64,000 nucleotides of DNA from Nitrospirota bacterium. GTDB lineage: Bacteria; Nitrospirota; JACRHL01. The position numbers and the translations under genes are program-made. The DNA is taken from positions 62,001 to 126,000 of the forward strand of contig JACRHL010000016.1 in NCBI GenBank assembly GCA_016212085.1, read 5' to 3'. Below, piece by piece: positions 18,266 to 27,613 of the stretch. Every line of letters begins with the position of its first letter. Position 1 is the stretch's first letter. The notes under the pieces are model-generated. The model was not told the DNA's origin. It saw only the letters and a program-made list of their open reading frames with translations, and did not search any database.

Positions 18266-19125
18266 CGGTTGACGATCTCCGTGCCGATGCCCGTGTCGGT
18301 GAACAGCTCGAGCAGGATGGCGTGGGGCACCCGGCCGTCGATGATGTGGACCTTGCCCACCCCACCGTCGAGGGCGTCGAAGCAGGCGCGCACCTTGGGC
18401 ATCATGCCGCCGGAGATCACCCCCTGCTCGATCAGCGCGTCCACCTGGGTGCGGGTGAGGTGGCCGATGAGGTTCCTGTCCGCGTCCAGGATGCCGGCCA
18501 CGTCGGTGAGCATCAACAGCTTTTCCGCGTGCAGGGCGTGGGCGACGCTGCCCGCCGCCAGGTCGGCGTTGATGTTGTGGGCCTGACCCTTGTCGTCCAC
18601 GCCGATGGGGGCGATCACCGGGATGAAGCGCCCCTGCTCGAGCTGGGCGAGGATGCCCGGGTTGATCCGCGCCACCTCGCCCACCAGCCCCATCCCCGCG
18701 TCCTCGCCCTTGCGGTTCCTCAAGGGACGCGCCTGGATGAGGTTGCCGTCCTTGCCGGTCAGGCCCACGGCGCTGCCACCGTGCTGGTTGATGAGGCTCA
18801 CGATCTCCTTGTTCACGGTGCCGCCCAGGACCATCTCGACCACCTCCATGGTGGGCGCGTCGGTAAAGCGCACGCCGTCCACGAAGCGCGCCTCCATGCC
18901 CAGCCGGTCCATCATCCTCGATATCTTGGGCCCGCCGCCGTGCACCACCACCGGATTGATGCCCACCACCTTGAGCAGCACCACGTCCTGGGCGAACTGG
19001 TGCTTGAGGGCGTCGTCGGTCATGGCGGCGCCGCCGTACTTGATGACCACGGTCTTGCCGTGGAACGCCCTCAGGTAGGGCAGCGCCTCGATGAGGATCT
19101 GGGCGCGTTGCGGGTTGCCGGTCAT
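18262..19125 (-). CDS. argB: acetylglutamate kinase
   Basis: ArgB phosphorylates N-acetylglutamate in arginine synthesis. The 287-residue protein shows the amino acid kinase motifs [10 protein letters not shown] (residue about 22), [17 protein letters not shown] (about 60-76) and the C-terminal [27 protein letters not shown]. Length and motifs are of the arginine-regulated type. It is downstream of hslU, a pairing also seen in Geobacter-like genomes, where hslV-hslU-argB occur together. No other arg gene is in the window. Confidence 0.96.
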   Translation of the reverse strand: MTGNPQRAQILIEALPYLRAFHGKTVVIKYGGAAMTDDALKHQFAQDVVLLKVVGINPVVVHGGGPKISRMMDRLGMEARFVDGVRFTDAPTMEVVEMVLGGTVNKEIVSLINQHGGSAVGLTGKDGNLIQARPLRNRKGEDAGMGLVGEVARINPGILAQLEQGRFIPVIAPIGVDDKGQAHNINADLAAGSVAHALHAEKLLMLTDVAGILDADRNLIGHLTRTQVDALIEQGVISGGMMPKVRACFDALDGGVGKVHIIDGRVPHAILLELFTDTGIGTEIVNR

Positions 19126-19182
19126 GTGTCTGCCCCTTCGCGGTCAGCGAGAAAAGGTGGATGGGCGCCCGCCCATGGCGGG

Positions 19183-20505
<1,323 letters not shown>

Positions 20506-20554
20506 CGAAAAAAAATGCCGTCGTTTCAGCGTGTTTAGGGGTTCCGGTGCGGCA

Positions 20555-20560
20555 ATTATA
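20555..20560 (-). promoter_or_regulatory. -10 hexamer candidate for hslU
   Basis: A perfect TATAAT reads toward hslU 50 bases before its ATG in otherwise GC-rich sequence. No good -35 hexamer is present at 16-18 bases. A single hexamer can occur by chance, but perfect matches are rare in this composition. Confidence 0.4.
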
Positions 20561-20608
20561 GCGTGCCCGGCCGCGCCGTTGGGCGATTGGCCCGCGAAAT
20601 CCGGGCGT

Positions 20609-21418
20609 TCACCGTTCCGCCCCCGCCGCGCCCGGCGGCTCCGCCTTGAGCAGCACCCCGGCCCGGTGCGCGGTGCCGGAGGCCGCCTGGCTCTCGGTGA
20701 GCACGGCCACCAGGGCCGCGGCGAGGCGTTGCACGCGGTTCGGGTCGTGGGCGGAAAGCTGCGCGCGGTAGCGGGCCTGGAGGGGGTCGAAGTCGGTGAA
20801 CGCCGAGGCCTTCAACTCGTAGCGCCCCATGTAGGCCGCGCCGCCGGGGGGCACGGGCTGCTCCGTCCGGGCGATCATGTCCTCGGGAAAGTAGACCAGG
20901 GTGATCGGCCCCTCGCCAAACCGGAACGCGGCCGCCACCGCCGTGTAGCGGCCCGTGGCGGCGCCGCCCAGGTAGGCGCGCCCCCCCACCACGTGGGTGG
21001 AGGCGTACAGCACCGGCTCCCACACGGGCCGGCCCCCCTCGTCGTACAGGCAGGTGGGGTCGCCACCGGCGGCGAAGCCCCCCTCGCCGTCGATGGCGCC
21101 CACCGATCCACGGTGCTCCGCCGCCGCCTCGCCCAGGGGCTGGGGACGCTCCAGGTCGCGGGCGAACAACGCCTCGCGCGGGACGCAGGGCGAGCCGTTC
21201 AGGCCGCTGATGCGGGCGAAGTACACCCGCTCCGGGCGCAGGGAGATGAGCCCCATCTGGCGCAACGTCACGTCCACCCACACCGCCGGCGGCGCCACCC
21301 CTTCGGGCAGGGCCGCGTCCACGGCGGCCGGAGGGCGCGGGCCCGAGGCGCAGCCGGTGGCGGCCACCACCAGGCAGGCGAGCGTCAGCCGGGCGAGGGG
21401 GACAAGATGGGCGTGCAT
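20609..21418 (-). CDS. predicted lipoprotein of unknown function
   Basis: I do not recognise this 269-residue protein. Its N-terminus ([18 protein letters not shown]) is a lipoprotein signal with lipobox AATGC; the lipidated Cys is at about residue 23. The mature part has no repeats or known catalytic motif. It carries two widely spaced cysteines (in NGSPCVPRE and [10 protein letters not shown]) that could form a disulfide in the periplasm. Its start codon lies at the edge of a decayed sulfotransferase fragment. Confidence 0.7.
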   Translation of the reverse strand: MHAHLVPLARLTLACLVVAATGCASGPRPPAAVDAALPEGVAPPAVWVDVTLRQMGLISLRPERVYFARISGLNGSPCVPREALFARDLERPQPLGEAAAEHRGSVGAIDGEGGFAAGGDPTCLYDEGGRPVWEPVLYASTHVVGGRAYLGGAATGRYTAVAAAFRFGEGPITLVYFPEDMIARTEQPVPPGGAAYMGRYELKASAFTDFDPLQARYRAQLSAHDPNRVQRLAAALVAVLTESQAASGTAHRAGVLLKAEPPGAAGAER

Positions 21419-21563
21419 GCCTGCTCCAACGCCGCGCGTGGCGGCCCCAGGTGTTTTTCGTCATGGCGCGGCCCACGGAGCGGTCGTGGATGGGCCGCCG
21501 CACCGGATCGTGGCTGGCCACCACCCGCCGGGTGGTGTGGAAGCTCGGGCAGGCGTCGTCCCA
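21419..21563 (-). pseudogene. frame-broken remnant of a sulfotransferase C-terminus
   Basis: Reading the minus strand from 21563 gives WDDACPSFHTTRRVVASHDP, then VRRPIHDRSVGR. This matches the C-terminal signature of TPR-sulfotransferases as I recall it (W-x-x-AC-x-x-FH-x-TRR-x-V, then VRQPIY-x-x-SVGRW). Near 21463-21473 the frame must shift, and the neighbouring frame continues [18 protein letters not shown], the expected next segment (YEKHLGPL-x-AL). The upstream 250 or so residues of such an enzyme are absent. It is therefore a short, frameshifted relic lying between a TPR glycosyltransferase-like gene and a lipoprotein gene. Confidence 0.65.
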
Positions 21564-21656
21564 CCGCGTCGGAATCGTCCATGCGTCGTTCCCAGGGCTC
21601 CGAAGGAGCGTTACCCGATGGTAGGCGGGGCCGGTGCCGTTGGCAAGGCGGGGGGG

Positions 21657-23048
21657 TCAGGCCTTGGCGGTCAGGGCCAGCAGCGGGCGGCCGAGCTTCT
21701 CGTAATCGTAATCGCCGATGAATGCCGCCGCGCCGCGCCAGTCCTTGAACTCCGAGACGAAGCGCGAGATGTTCGAGTAGACATTGCCGACGAAGTAATC
21801 CGCCTCCAGGGCCAGCAGCACGTCCCGCACCACCTCCTCGCCCAGGCGCACGCGGCCGGGGCCCTCCTGAAAATGCACGCCCACCGTGCCCCGCGTGCGC
21901 TGGCAACGGGTGGACACCACCCGCTCCCCGAAGGCCTTCGTGAACCGCTCCAGCTCCACCTCGCTGTCGGTGAGGACAAACAACCGGTGGTCCGGGCAGC
22001 GCTTCAGCGCCCGTTCCACCAGGCCCATGGTCTTGCGGTTGACGGCCTTCAGGTCCGCCCGTTCCACCGCCTTGTCGGAGCCCCGGACGTGCACCGCCAC
22101 GTAGGGCCCCGGCAGGTGCTCGCGGCGGAACGCCGCGGCCTGCGCCACCCGGGGCGGGGCGAACGCGATGTATTTGCGGATCAACGCCCGGTTGATGTCG
22201 CGCACCGGCCTGCCGTGCAGCGGATGCCCGTCGGGAATCCAATGCTTCAACTCCGACACCCAGCAGTAGAAGTCGCTCACCACCAGCGGCTCGGCGCGGC
22301 CCAGCAGATCGATGGGCCCGAGCCGCGAGAACGGGCCGTTCCAGACGTTGTTGTTGTCGGTCAGCAGGTTGTCCGCCGTCCACTTGGGCGGAAAGATCCC
22401 GCCCTCCTCCCGGGGCAGGTCGGCGGCGGCCATGTCCGACAGGGGCTTGAAAAAATGGCGGAATGCGTCCACGCCGCCGCCGTCGGAGAACAGGCAGTTG
22501 TCACCCCAGTGCACCACCGGGATGCGCCCGGTCAGCTCCGCCAGCAGGCAGTGGCCGATCACGTGGTGCACCTCGGAAAAGAAGCCGGCCCCCCACGCCT
22601 TGATGAGCAGGTAGCGCGGCGCGCCGCCCGGAAGCGGCGCCGGGGCCGCGCGGAGCGCCTCGGGCAGCGCCGGGAACTCCCGCTCCGCCCGCTCCCGGTC
22701 GGCCCGCGCCACGGGCCAGTCCGGGTTGCAGCGCACGGCCGCGCGGAACCGCTCCAGGCCGGGCCGGGGCAACCCGGCCATCCACGCGACGCCCCCCAGC
22801 AGGTGGTGCGCCTCGGCCAGTTCGGGCGCCAGTTCGAGCGCCATGCGGCAGCGCAGGTCGGCGAGGCGAGGCTGCCGTTTCTGGAACCACTGGGCCGCGT
22901 CCAGAAAATGGGCCCGCGCCAGCAGCGTGCGCGCCTGGGCGCCGTTCCGGGCGTCGTCCAGCAGCGGACCGCACAGGGCATGCACCTGGGACAGGTCGCC
23001 CCGCGCCAGGGCGCCGGTTGCCTGCTGGATGGCTTGCGCGGTTTTCAC
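21657..23048 (-). CDS. TPR protein fused to a fucosyltransferase-like domain
   Basis: This 463-residue protein begins (GTG start) with helical repeats of TPR character up to about residue 125, including LAEAHHLLGGVAWMAGLPRPGLERFRAAVRCNPDW. The larger C-terminal part has YLLIKAWGAGFFSEVHHVIGHCLLAELTGRIPVVHWG and the motif YVAVHVRGSDK (residues about 316-326). That motif resembles the GDP-fucose-binding HxRxxD segment of alpha-1,6- and O-fucosyltransferases (NodZ/GT23 type). It would modify a protein or glycan in the cytoplasm, since there is no signal peptide. The donor sugar is inferred from one motif and the fold order only. Confidence 0.65.
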   Translation of the reverse strand: MKTAQAIQQATGALARGDLSQVHALCGPLLDDARNGAQARTLLARAHFLDAAQWFQKRQPRLADLRCRMALELAPELAEAHHLLGGVAWMAGLPRPGLERFRAAVRCNPDWPVARADRERAEREFPALPEALRAAPAPLPGGAPRYLLIKAWGAGFFSEVHHVIGHCLLAELTGRIPVVHWGDNCLFSDGGGVDAFRHFFKPLSDMAAADLPREEGGIFPPKWTADNLLTDNNNVWNGPFSRLGPIDLLGRAEPLVVSDFYCWVSELKHWIPDGHPLHGRPVRDINRALIRKYIAFAPPRVAQAAAFRREHLPGPYVAVHVRGSDKAVERADLKAVNRKTMGLVERALKRCPDHRLFVLTDSEVELERFTKAFGERVVSTRCQRTRGTVGVHFQEGPGRVRLGEEVVRDVLLALEADYFVGNVYSNISRFVSEFKDWRGAAAFIGDYDYEKLGRPLLALTAKA

Positions 23049-23159
23049 GGGAATCGGGCGCTCCCTGTCGGCGGTTGGTACGGTGGCGGCGCGCGGCCGG
23101 CGGCCCGGAGGATTCTACCATCCCGGAACGCCGCCGCAGGGACATCGGCCAGGCGCCGC

Positions 23160-23186
23160 TTGAAAACGGGCGGCCCCCCCTATAAC
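23160..23186 (+). promoter_or_regulatory. promoter candidate for the membrane protein gene
   Basis: TATAAC lies at 23181-23186 with TTGAAA 15 bases upstream, a short spacer, in the 200-base divergent region between the TPR glycosyltransferase-like gene and the membrane protein gene. Confidence 0.35.
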
Positions 23187-23248
23187 CTCTGGTCAAGCCG
23201 ATCGGCCGGCGGCGCCGCTCCCGCCGTGGCGGACCGCCCAACCACGGG

Positions 23249-25045
23249 GTGACCATTTTTGTGAAGCGCACGTCCTCGATCCAATCCCCCGCCGCCCTGT
23301 TCGGCGCCGGCCTGGCGGTATATGCCGTCATGGCGGCGCTGGGTTGGTACAAGCTCCGCTTCGGCTTCAACTTCATCGACGAGGGCATGTACATGGCCGA
23401 CAGCTGGCGCCTGGCCATGGGCGACCGGTTGTTCCCCGACAGCGCCCCCAGCGTGGCGCGCATGTACGTGCTGTTCAACGCGCTGATCTTCAAGCTGTGG
23501 CCGGAGATCACGCTGCTCGGCTTCCGCCAGCTCCAGTTCGCGCTCTCCCTGCTGACGGCGCTGGGCCTGAGCCTGGCGGTCTACCGGTGGACGCGCGCGT
23601 ACTGGTACCTGCCGTGGATGCTGTCGGTCCTCGCCTTCACCGGCCTGGACCCGGTCGGCAAGGAATCGAACCTCTCCTATTACGCCTACGCCTCCCTGTC
23701 CGTGACCTGGTTCGTGATCCTGCTGCTGTTCGCGCTCCGGTGCGCGCACCGCTGGGGGCGCCGGGCGCTGCTGGCGGGCGCCGGCGCCGCCCTGTGGGGG
23801 CTGGGCATCGCCATGCTGCCGCTGGGCGCGGCGAGCGTGGCCTGCCCGGTGGCCCTGTGGCTGGCGTGGCGGCGGCTTGCCACCCACCCCGAACGGTTCA
23901 CCCTGGCCGACCTGATCTGGATACTCGCGCCGGTGGCCGTGGGCTGGGCGGGGCTGATCGCCCTCAACCATCCGCAGTTGCTCGATTCCGTGCGGGTGGT
24001 GGCCGGCTATTTCGAGGAAGGGGGCAAGACCGACAACGGCCTCAACCTGCCGGCCCTGGAATTCATCGGGGTGGTGGCGCTGCTGGTGGGCGGCATGGTG
24101 GCCGCCCTGCGCCGGCCCGGCCGCCGGGGGCTTGCACTGGCCGCGGCGGTGGCGGGACTGCTGTTCTGGGTGGTGGACACGAACCTGTTCGGCGCGCTGG
24201 CCGGCTATTGGCACGGCTGGTTCGACGCCCCCATGTGGTTCAGCGCCCTGCTGACCGTGGCCATGCTGGGGGTTGCCGTGCAGGCGGCCGGCGCCATGGC
24301 CGCCGGGCGGCGCTGGGACGACGACCGCCTGCTCCTGCTGGTGCTGCTGCTCCCGGCGGGGGTGGTGACGGCGCTGCTCGCCTATTTTTCGCAAATGGGC
24401 ATGCTGGCGCCCAGTTACGTGGCGCTGCCGGCGGCCGTGGGCACGGGACTGTTGTTCCTGCGGGCCGTGCCGGGGGCGGCCCGGGGCGTGCAGGCGGGGG
24501 CGCTGGTCGCGCTGCTGCTGCCGTTCCATTACCAGCTCGCCTGGGCCGACTGGCGCTTCACCTATTTCGACTTCGTGCCACACAAGCTGGTGCGGACGGT
24601 CGATGGCGGCTTTGCCGACGGCATTCGCACCAACCCGCTGTATGCGGACCTGATCGACTGGATGGGCGACCGGGCCGCGCGCCTCTCCACCCCGGAGGAG
24701 CGCGTCATCGCCCTCAACACGGCGCCCATGGTGCACATGGTCACCCACCGGCTGCCGGCGTTGAACCACACCTGGCTGGGCATGGCGCGCTCCATGTCGC
24801 TGCGCCAGGACGCGGTGGCGCTGATGGCGGAGCAGGGGCGCGAGCCCAGGCTGGCGTTCGTGTTCCTGTGGCCGCCGGTGTTCTACCCCATCTCCCTGAA
24901 GGAAGGAACCGCCGGGATCGGTCCCCCGCTTCAGTACACGCGGCTCGACCCGGTTTTCGACCATGTGGTCCGCACCATGCGCCCGGTGGACGTGTTCCGC
25001 TTCAAGGGAACCGAGTGGGTGGTCCTGTACCGGCGCCCGGACTGA
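23249..25045 (+). CDS. multi-pass membrane protein, possible GT-C type glycosyltransferase
   Basis: This 598-residue protein has about eleven hydrophobic helices and an extracytoplasmic C-terminal domain from about residue 440. The first loop after helix 1 contains FNFIDEGMYMADSWRLAMGD. Such an acidic DEG motif just after the first helix is typical of GT-C (GT39/GT83-like) glycosyltransferases that use lipid-linked sugars. No family can be named firmly. The start is GTG 23249; GTG 23261, four codons later, is equally possible. It is divergent from the TPR fusion gene and convergent with the sulfotransferase-like gene, so it probably belongs to a surface-glycan neighbourhood. Confidence 0.65.
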   Translation: MTIFVKRTSSIQSPAALFGAGLAVYAVMAALGWYKLRFGFNFIDEGMYMADSWRLAMGDRLFPDSAPSVARMYVLFNALIFKLWPEITLLGFRQLQFALSLLTALGLSLAVYRWTRAYWYLPWMLSVLAFTGLDPVGKESNLSYYAYASLSVTWFVILLLFALRCAHRWGRRALLAGAGAALWGLGIAMLPLGAASVACPVALWLAWRRLATHPERFTLADLIWILAPVAVGWAGLIALNHPQLLDSVRVVAGYFEEGGKTDNGLNLPALEFIGVVALLVGGMVAALRRPGRRGLALAAAVAGLLFWVVDTNLFGALAGYWHGWFDAPMWFSALLTVAMLGVAVQAAGAMAAGRRWDDDRLLLLVLLLPAGVVTALLAYFSQMGMLAPSYVALPAAVGTGLLFLRAVPGAARGVQAGALVALLLPFHYQLAWADWRFTYFDFVPHKLVRTVDGGFADGIRTNPLYADLIDWMGDRAARLSTPEERVIALNTAPMVHMVTHRLPALNHTWLGMARSMSLRQDAVALMAEQGREPRLAFVFLWPPVFYPISLKEGTAGIGPPLQYTRLDPVFDHVVRTMRPVDVFRFKGTEWVVLYRRPD

Positions 25046-25084
25046 GCATCCGCCAGGATGGGCGCGTGCGCGCCCGGCCGCCCG

Positions 25085-25876
25085 CTACGGCTCGTACCCC
25101 AGCAGGCGCACCGCCCGGCGGTAGTCCCTGTTGGCCCGGAACTGCGCCAGCAGCCTGGGCTCGCACGGCTGCCGGGGGAGCGGCCTGATGGCCCCCTCCT
25201 CGCGGTTGGTCTGGCGGCTGCCGGTGATGGTTTCGTAGGCCGGCCACTTGTCGATGAAGCCCGCGTCGAAGGGCAGCGCCAGCGCCTCGCACAGGCGGGT
25301 CATGACCTGCTCCGGCTGCCGGGTAAAGTCCTCGTAACGGAAAAAACCCACCTGGGCGCCCTGCTCCGCGTAGTGGGCATACCCCCTCAAGAAGGCCTTG
25401 AGGGAGAAGGTCCGGTTGTCCAGCGCCCCCTTCACCAGGTCGAGCTTGCGCACGCTCAGCCACTGGTCGACGGGGTGGCGCACCAGCGCCGCCCGCCGCA
25501 ACTGGAAGCGGCCCGCCAGCGCGTCCACCAGGGCGAACCGGTAGGCCGGCTTGGGCACCCACGGCACCCCGGTAAAATCCAGGTGGGCCCAGTCGCGGAT
25601 CACCAGGCACAGGCCCCGCTCGCGGGCGCGCCGCTCGATGAGCGCGATGGCGTCGGCAAACGGTGCGCCCTGGAGGGCGCGCAGCTCGTCCGCCGTCAGC
25701 AGGCCGAACCAGTCACGGGCCTGCTCGAGCGGGTTGAACATCCGCACCGCCGCCGGGTGGATCTCGCTCAGCATCGCCACGCCGTCCATGCAGCCGACGC
25801 ACTTGCCCATGACGGTGCCCCCGGCCCGCGCCATGTTGTGGATGATCCGGATGGTCGGCTGTTCAGCGCTGGACAT
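25085..25876 (-). CDS. sulfotransferase-like protein
   Basis: This 263-residue protein fits the PAPS-dependent sulfotransferase fold. The N-terminal strand-loop IIHNMARAGGTVMGKC resembles the 5'-phosphosulfate loop. The 3'-phosphate site is ALVRHPVDQWLSVRK (about residues 143-157), followed by FFRYEDFTRQPEQVMTRLCEALALPF. The donor-binding identity is inferred; the acceptor is unknown, possibly a glycan or lipid. I choose ATG 25876. The ORF track start at 25969 lies inside the tRNA terminator hairpin, so a message including it is unlikely; ATG 25900 is an alternative. Confidence 0.75.
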   Translation of the reverse strand: MSSAEQPTIRIIHNMARAGGTVMGKCVGCMDGVAMLSEIHPAAVRMFNPLEQARDWFGLLTADELRALQGAPFADAIALIERRARERGLCLVIRDWAHLDFTGVPWVPKPAYRFALVDALAGRFQLRRAALVRHPVDQWLSVRKLDLVKGALDNRTFSLKAFLRGYAHYAEQGAQVGFFRYEDFTRQPEQVMTRLCEALALPFDAGFIDKWPAYETITGSRQTNREEGAIRPLPRQPCEPRLLAQFRANRDYRRAVRLLGYEP

Positions 25877-25922
25877 GGCAGGCACCTGGGGCACGGCCAT
25901 GCGGACAGGCACGCGCCAAACG

Positions 25923-25973
25923 AAAAAAGCCCGTGGCCGGGTTACGGTTCTGCACCATAACCGGGCCACGGGC
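25923..25973 (-). terminator. intrinsic terminator of the tRNA operon
   Basis: On the minus strand a 16-bp stem with one mismatch (arms 25958-25973 and 25929-25944) is followed directly by six T. It lies 33 bases beyond the 3' end of tRNA-Glu. Confidence 0.85.
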
Positions 25974-26005
25974 CCAACACCCCGGCGCGACCGGCCGGCT
26001 CGGAT

Positions 26006-26080
26006 TGGTAGTCCCTAGGGGAATCGAACCCCTGCTTCCGCCGTGAGAGGGCAGCGTCCTAACCGCTAGACGAAGGGACC
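26006..26080 (-). tRNA. tRNA-Glu (anticodon CTC), CCA encoded
   Basis: The 75-base gene reads GGTCCCTTCGTCTAGCGG from its 5' end, with a D-arm, the anticodon loop CTCTCAC in a GC-rich stem, and the T-arm with GTTCGATTC. The acceptor stem closes with a G-U pair at positions 1-72, followed by discriminator A and an encoded CCA. It is five bases downstream of tRNA-Gln. Confidence 0.95.
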
Positions 26081-26085
26081 AAACT

Positions 26086-26159
26086 TGGCTGGGGGACTAG
26101 GATTCGAACCTAGGCTGGCGGAGTCAGAGTCCGCTGTCCTACCACTAGACGATCCCCCA
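26086..26159 (-). tRNA. tRNA-Gln (anticodon CTG), CCA encoded
   Basis: The 74-base gene begins TGGGGGATCGTCTAGTGG. The acceptor stem TGGGGGA/TCCCCCA is perfect, the anticodon loop is CTCTGAC inside GCGGA/TCCGC, and the T-loop GTTCGAATC is standard. Discriminator G and CCA are encoded. It is first in a two-tRNA operon. Confidence 0.96.
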
Positions 26160-26231
26160 GTGAACCACTCCCGCTGCCCACCCTTGAATGGATGACGGGA
26201 CACCGGAGTCGCCCCCTGAACAAAGAGGGCT

Positions 26232-26261
26232 ATTTTAGGAAACCGTTCCGGCACCTGTCAA
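26232..26261 (-). promoter_or_regulatory. sigma-70-type promoter of the tRNA operon
   Basis: TTGACA (26256-26261) and TAAAAT (26232-26237) are separated by 18 bases and point toward tRNA-Gln, about 72 bases ahead. A perfect -35 box suits strong tRNA expression. The remaining bases up to arsR hold nothing else recognisable. Confidence 0.75.
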
Positions 26262-26441
26262 CCGGCAAGGCGAATTCCGGCGGCGCGGGCGGATGGACGG
26301 CGCGGCGGCGGCCCGCCGCGCGCGGGGAAATCGATTCGAAATTCATCGAACAATGTGACATGATCTTGATTTACTTTATATTTTTTCGGTCCACATCGCC
26401 CCGGCGGCGCCTCGGAAGCGTCGGATCACGGTCCGGACGCC

Positions 26442-26470
26442 TTGACAGGCAGCCCGGCGTGCCACATATT
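26442..26470 (+). promoter_or_regulatory. promoter of arsR-arsM, probably giving a leaderless message
   Basis: TTGACA (26442-26447) and CATATT (26465-26470) are 17 bases apart. The arsR ATG starts only eight bases after the -10 box, where transcription should begin, and no Shine-Dalgarno sequence precedes it. Confidence 0.65.
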
Positions 26471-26497
26471 TCTAACTATGTCGAACTATCGAAATAT
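26466..26497. promoter_or_regulatory. candidate ArsR operator over the -10 box and start codon
   Basis: ATATTTC (26466-26472) and its exact complement GAAATAT (26491-26497) flank 18 bases that include AACTAT twice. The site covers the -10 hexamer and the first codons, an ideal position for repression by an ArsR dimer. Confidence 0.5.
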
Positions 26498-26816
26498 ATC
26501 CCTGGAGCGATTGTGCGCCGCCTTCGGCGCCCTGTCCAACCCCCATCGGCTGCGTATCTTCCTGCGCCTCACCGCCTGCTGCCCGCCGGGCGCCGCCCGC
26601 GAGGCGGACGCGGCCTGCTGCGTGGGCGAGCTGGGGGCGGAGCTGGGCGTCGCCCCGTCCACGGTGTCGCACCACATCAAGGAACTGGAGCGCTGCGGGC
26701 TGATCCACATGACGCGGCGCGGCCGCAACATCATCTGCCAGGCGGACGGCGACGCAGTGAGCGCCCTGCGGCGCTTCTTCGACCGGCCGCTGGCCCCGGA
26801 GAACCATACACCATGA
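26478..26816 (+). CDS. arsR: ArsR-family arsenic-responsive repressor
   Basis: This 112-residue winged-helix repressor has the recognition region VAPSTVSHHIKELERCGLI (about residues 58-76) and the wing RRGRNIICQ. Two cysteine pairs, Cys34-Cys35 and Cys47-Cys48, flank the loop before the CVGEL helix and are likely As(III) ligands. That differs from the ELCVCDL arrangement of plasmid ArsR. I start at ATG 26478 because the 12 extra residues of the ORF track would be encoded by the promoter itself. Its stop overlaps the arsM ATG (ATGA). On As(III) binding it would release the operator and induce arsM. Confidence 0.9.
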   Translation: MSNYRNISLERLCAAFGALSNPHRLRIFLRLTACCPPGAAREADAACCVGELGAELGVAPSTVSHHIKELERCGLIHMTRRGRNIICQADGDAVSALRRFFDRPLAPENHTP

Positions 26817-27613
26817 ACACCAAGACAAACCCCAACGCCGTCCGTGCGGCGGTGCGCAAGGCCTACGGCAAGGTGGCGCAGGGCGGTGGCGGCGCGGGCG
26901 CGGCACCGCCCGGCTGTTGCGGCGGGGGCGACGTGGCGCCCGTGGACGCGGCGCGCCTCGGCTACTCGCCGGCGGAACGGGAGGCCATCCCGGCGGGCGC
27001 GGACCTGGGGCTGGGCTGCGGCAATCCCACGGGCATCGCCGGCCTGGCCCCGGGCGAGACGGTGCTCGACCTGGGCTGCGGCGCCGGCATGGACGTGTTC
27101 CTGGCCGCCCGCCAGGTGGGCGCAACGGGCCGGGTGATCGGTGTGGACATGACCCCGGAAATGCTGGCCCGGGCGCGGGAAAACGCCGCCCGCCAGGGGG
27201 CCGTCAACGTGGAGTTCCGCCTGGGCGAGATCGAGCACCTGCCGCTGGCGGACGCCAGCGTGGACGTGGTCATCTCCAACTGCGTGGTGAACCTGTCGCC
27301 GGACAAGCCCCAGGTGTTCCGCGAGGTGTTCCGGGTGCTGCGGCCCGGCGGCCGCATGGCCATTTCCGACGTGGTGGCGCGCGGCGAGCTGCCCCGGGAG
27401 ATCCAGGACAATCCGGCGCTGATCGCCACCTGCGTGGGCGGCGCGGCCCCCATCGACGCCCTGCGGCGCATGCTCGCCCTGGCCGGCTTCGACCCGGTGC
27501 GCGTCACCCCCCGGGACGGCTCCCGCGACTTCATCCGCGACTGGGCGCCCGGCACGGGCATCGAGGAGATGGTGGTGTCGGCCACCATCGAGGCGGTCAG
27601 GCCCGCCGGTTGA
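26813..27613 (+). CDS. arsM: arsenite S-adenosylmethionine methyltransferase
   Basis: ArsM methylates As(III) with SAM, producing mono- to trimethylated arsenicals, some volatile. The 266-residue protein has the SAM motif [16 protein letters not shown] (about residues 84-99). The conserved arsenic-binding cysteines are Cys69 (GLGCG), Cys157 ([11 protein letters not shown]) and Cys207 (ATCVGG), and a further pair Cys35-Cys36 lies in a glycine-rich N-terminal segment. It is the second gene of the arsR-arsM pair. The last 17 bases overlap the convergent glycosyltransferase gene. No arsenite efflux gene is adjacent. Confidence 0.93.
   Translation: MNTKTNPNAVRAAVRKAYGKVAQGGGGAGAAPPGCCGGGDVAPVDAARLGYSPAEREAIPAGADLGLGCGNPTGIAGLAPGETVLDLGCGAGMDVFLAARQVGATGRVIGVDMTPEMLARARENAARQGAVNVEFRLGEIEHLPLADASVDVVISNCVVNLSPDKPQVFREVFRVLRPGGRMAISDVVARGELPREIQDNPALIATCVGGAAPIDALRRMLALAGFDPVRVTPRDGSRDFIRDWAPGTGIEEMVVSATIEAVRPAG

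Noticed and set aside
25060-25075. GGGCGCG/CGCGCCC hairpin between two convergent genes as an intrinsic terminator
   Set aside because: The loop is only two to four bases and there is no T-run on either strand.
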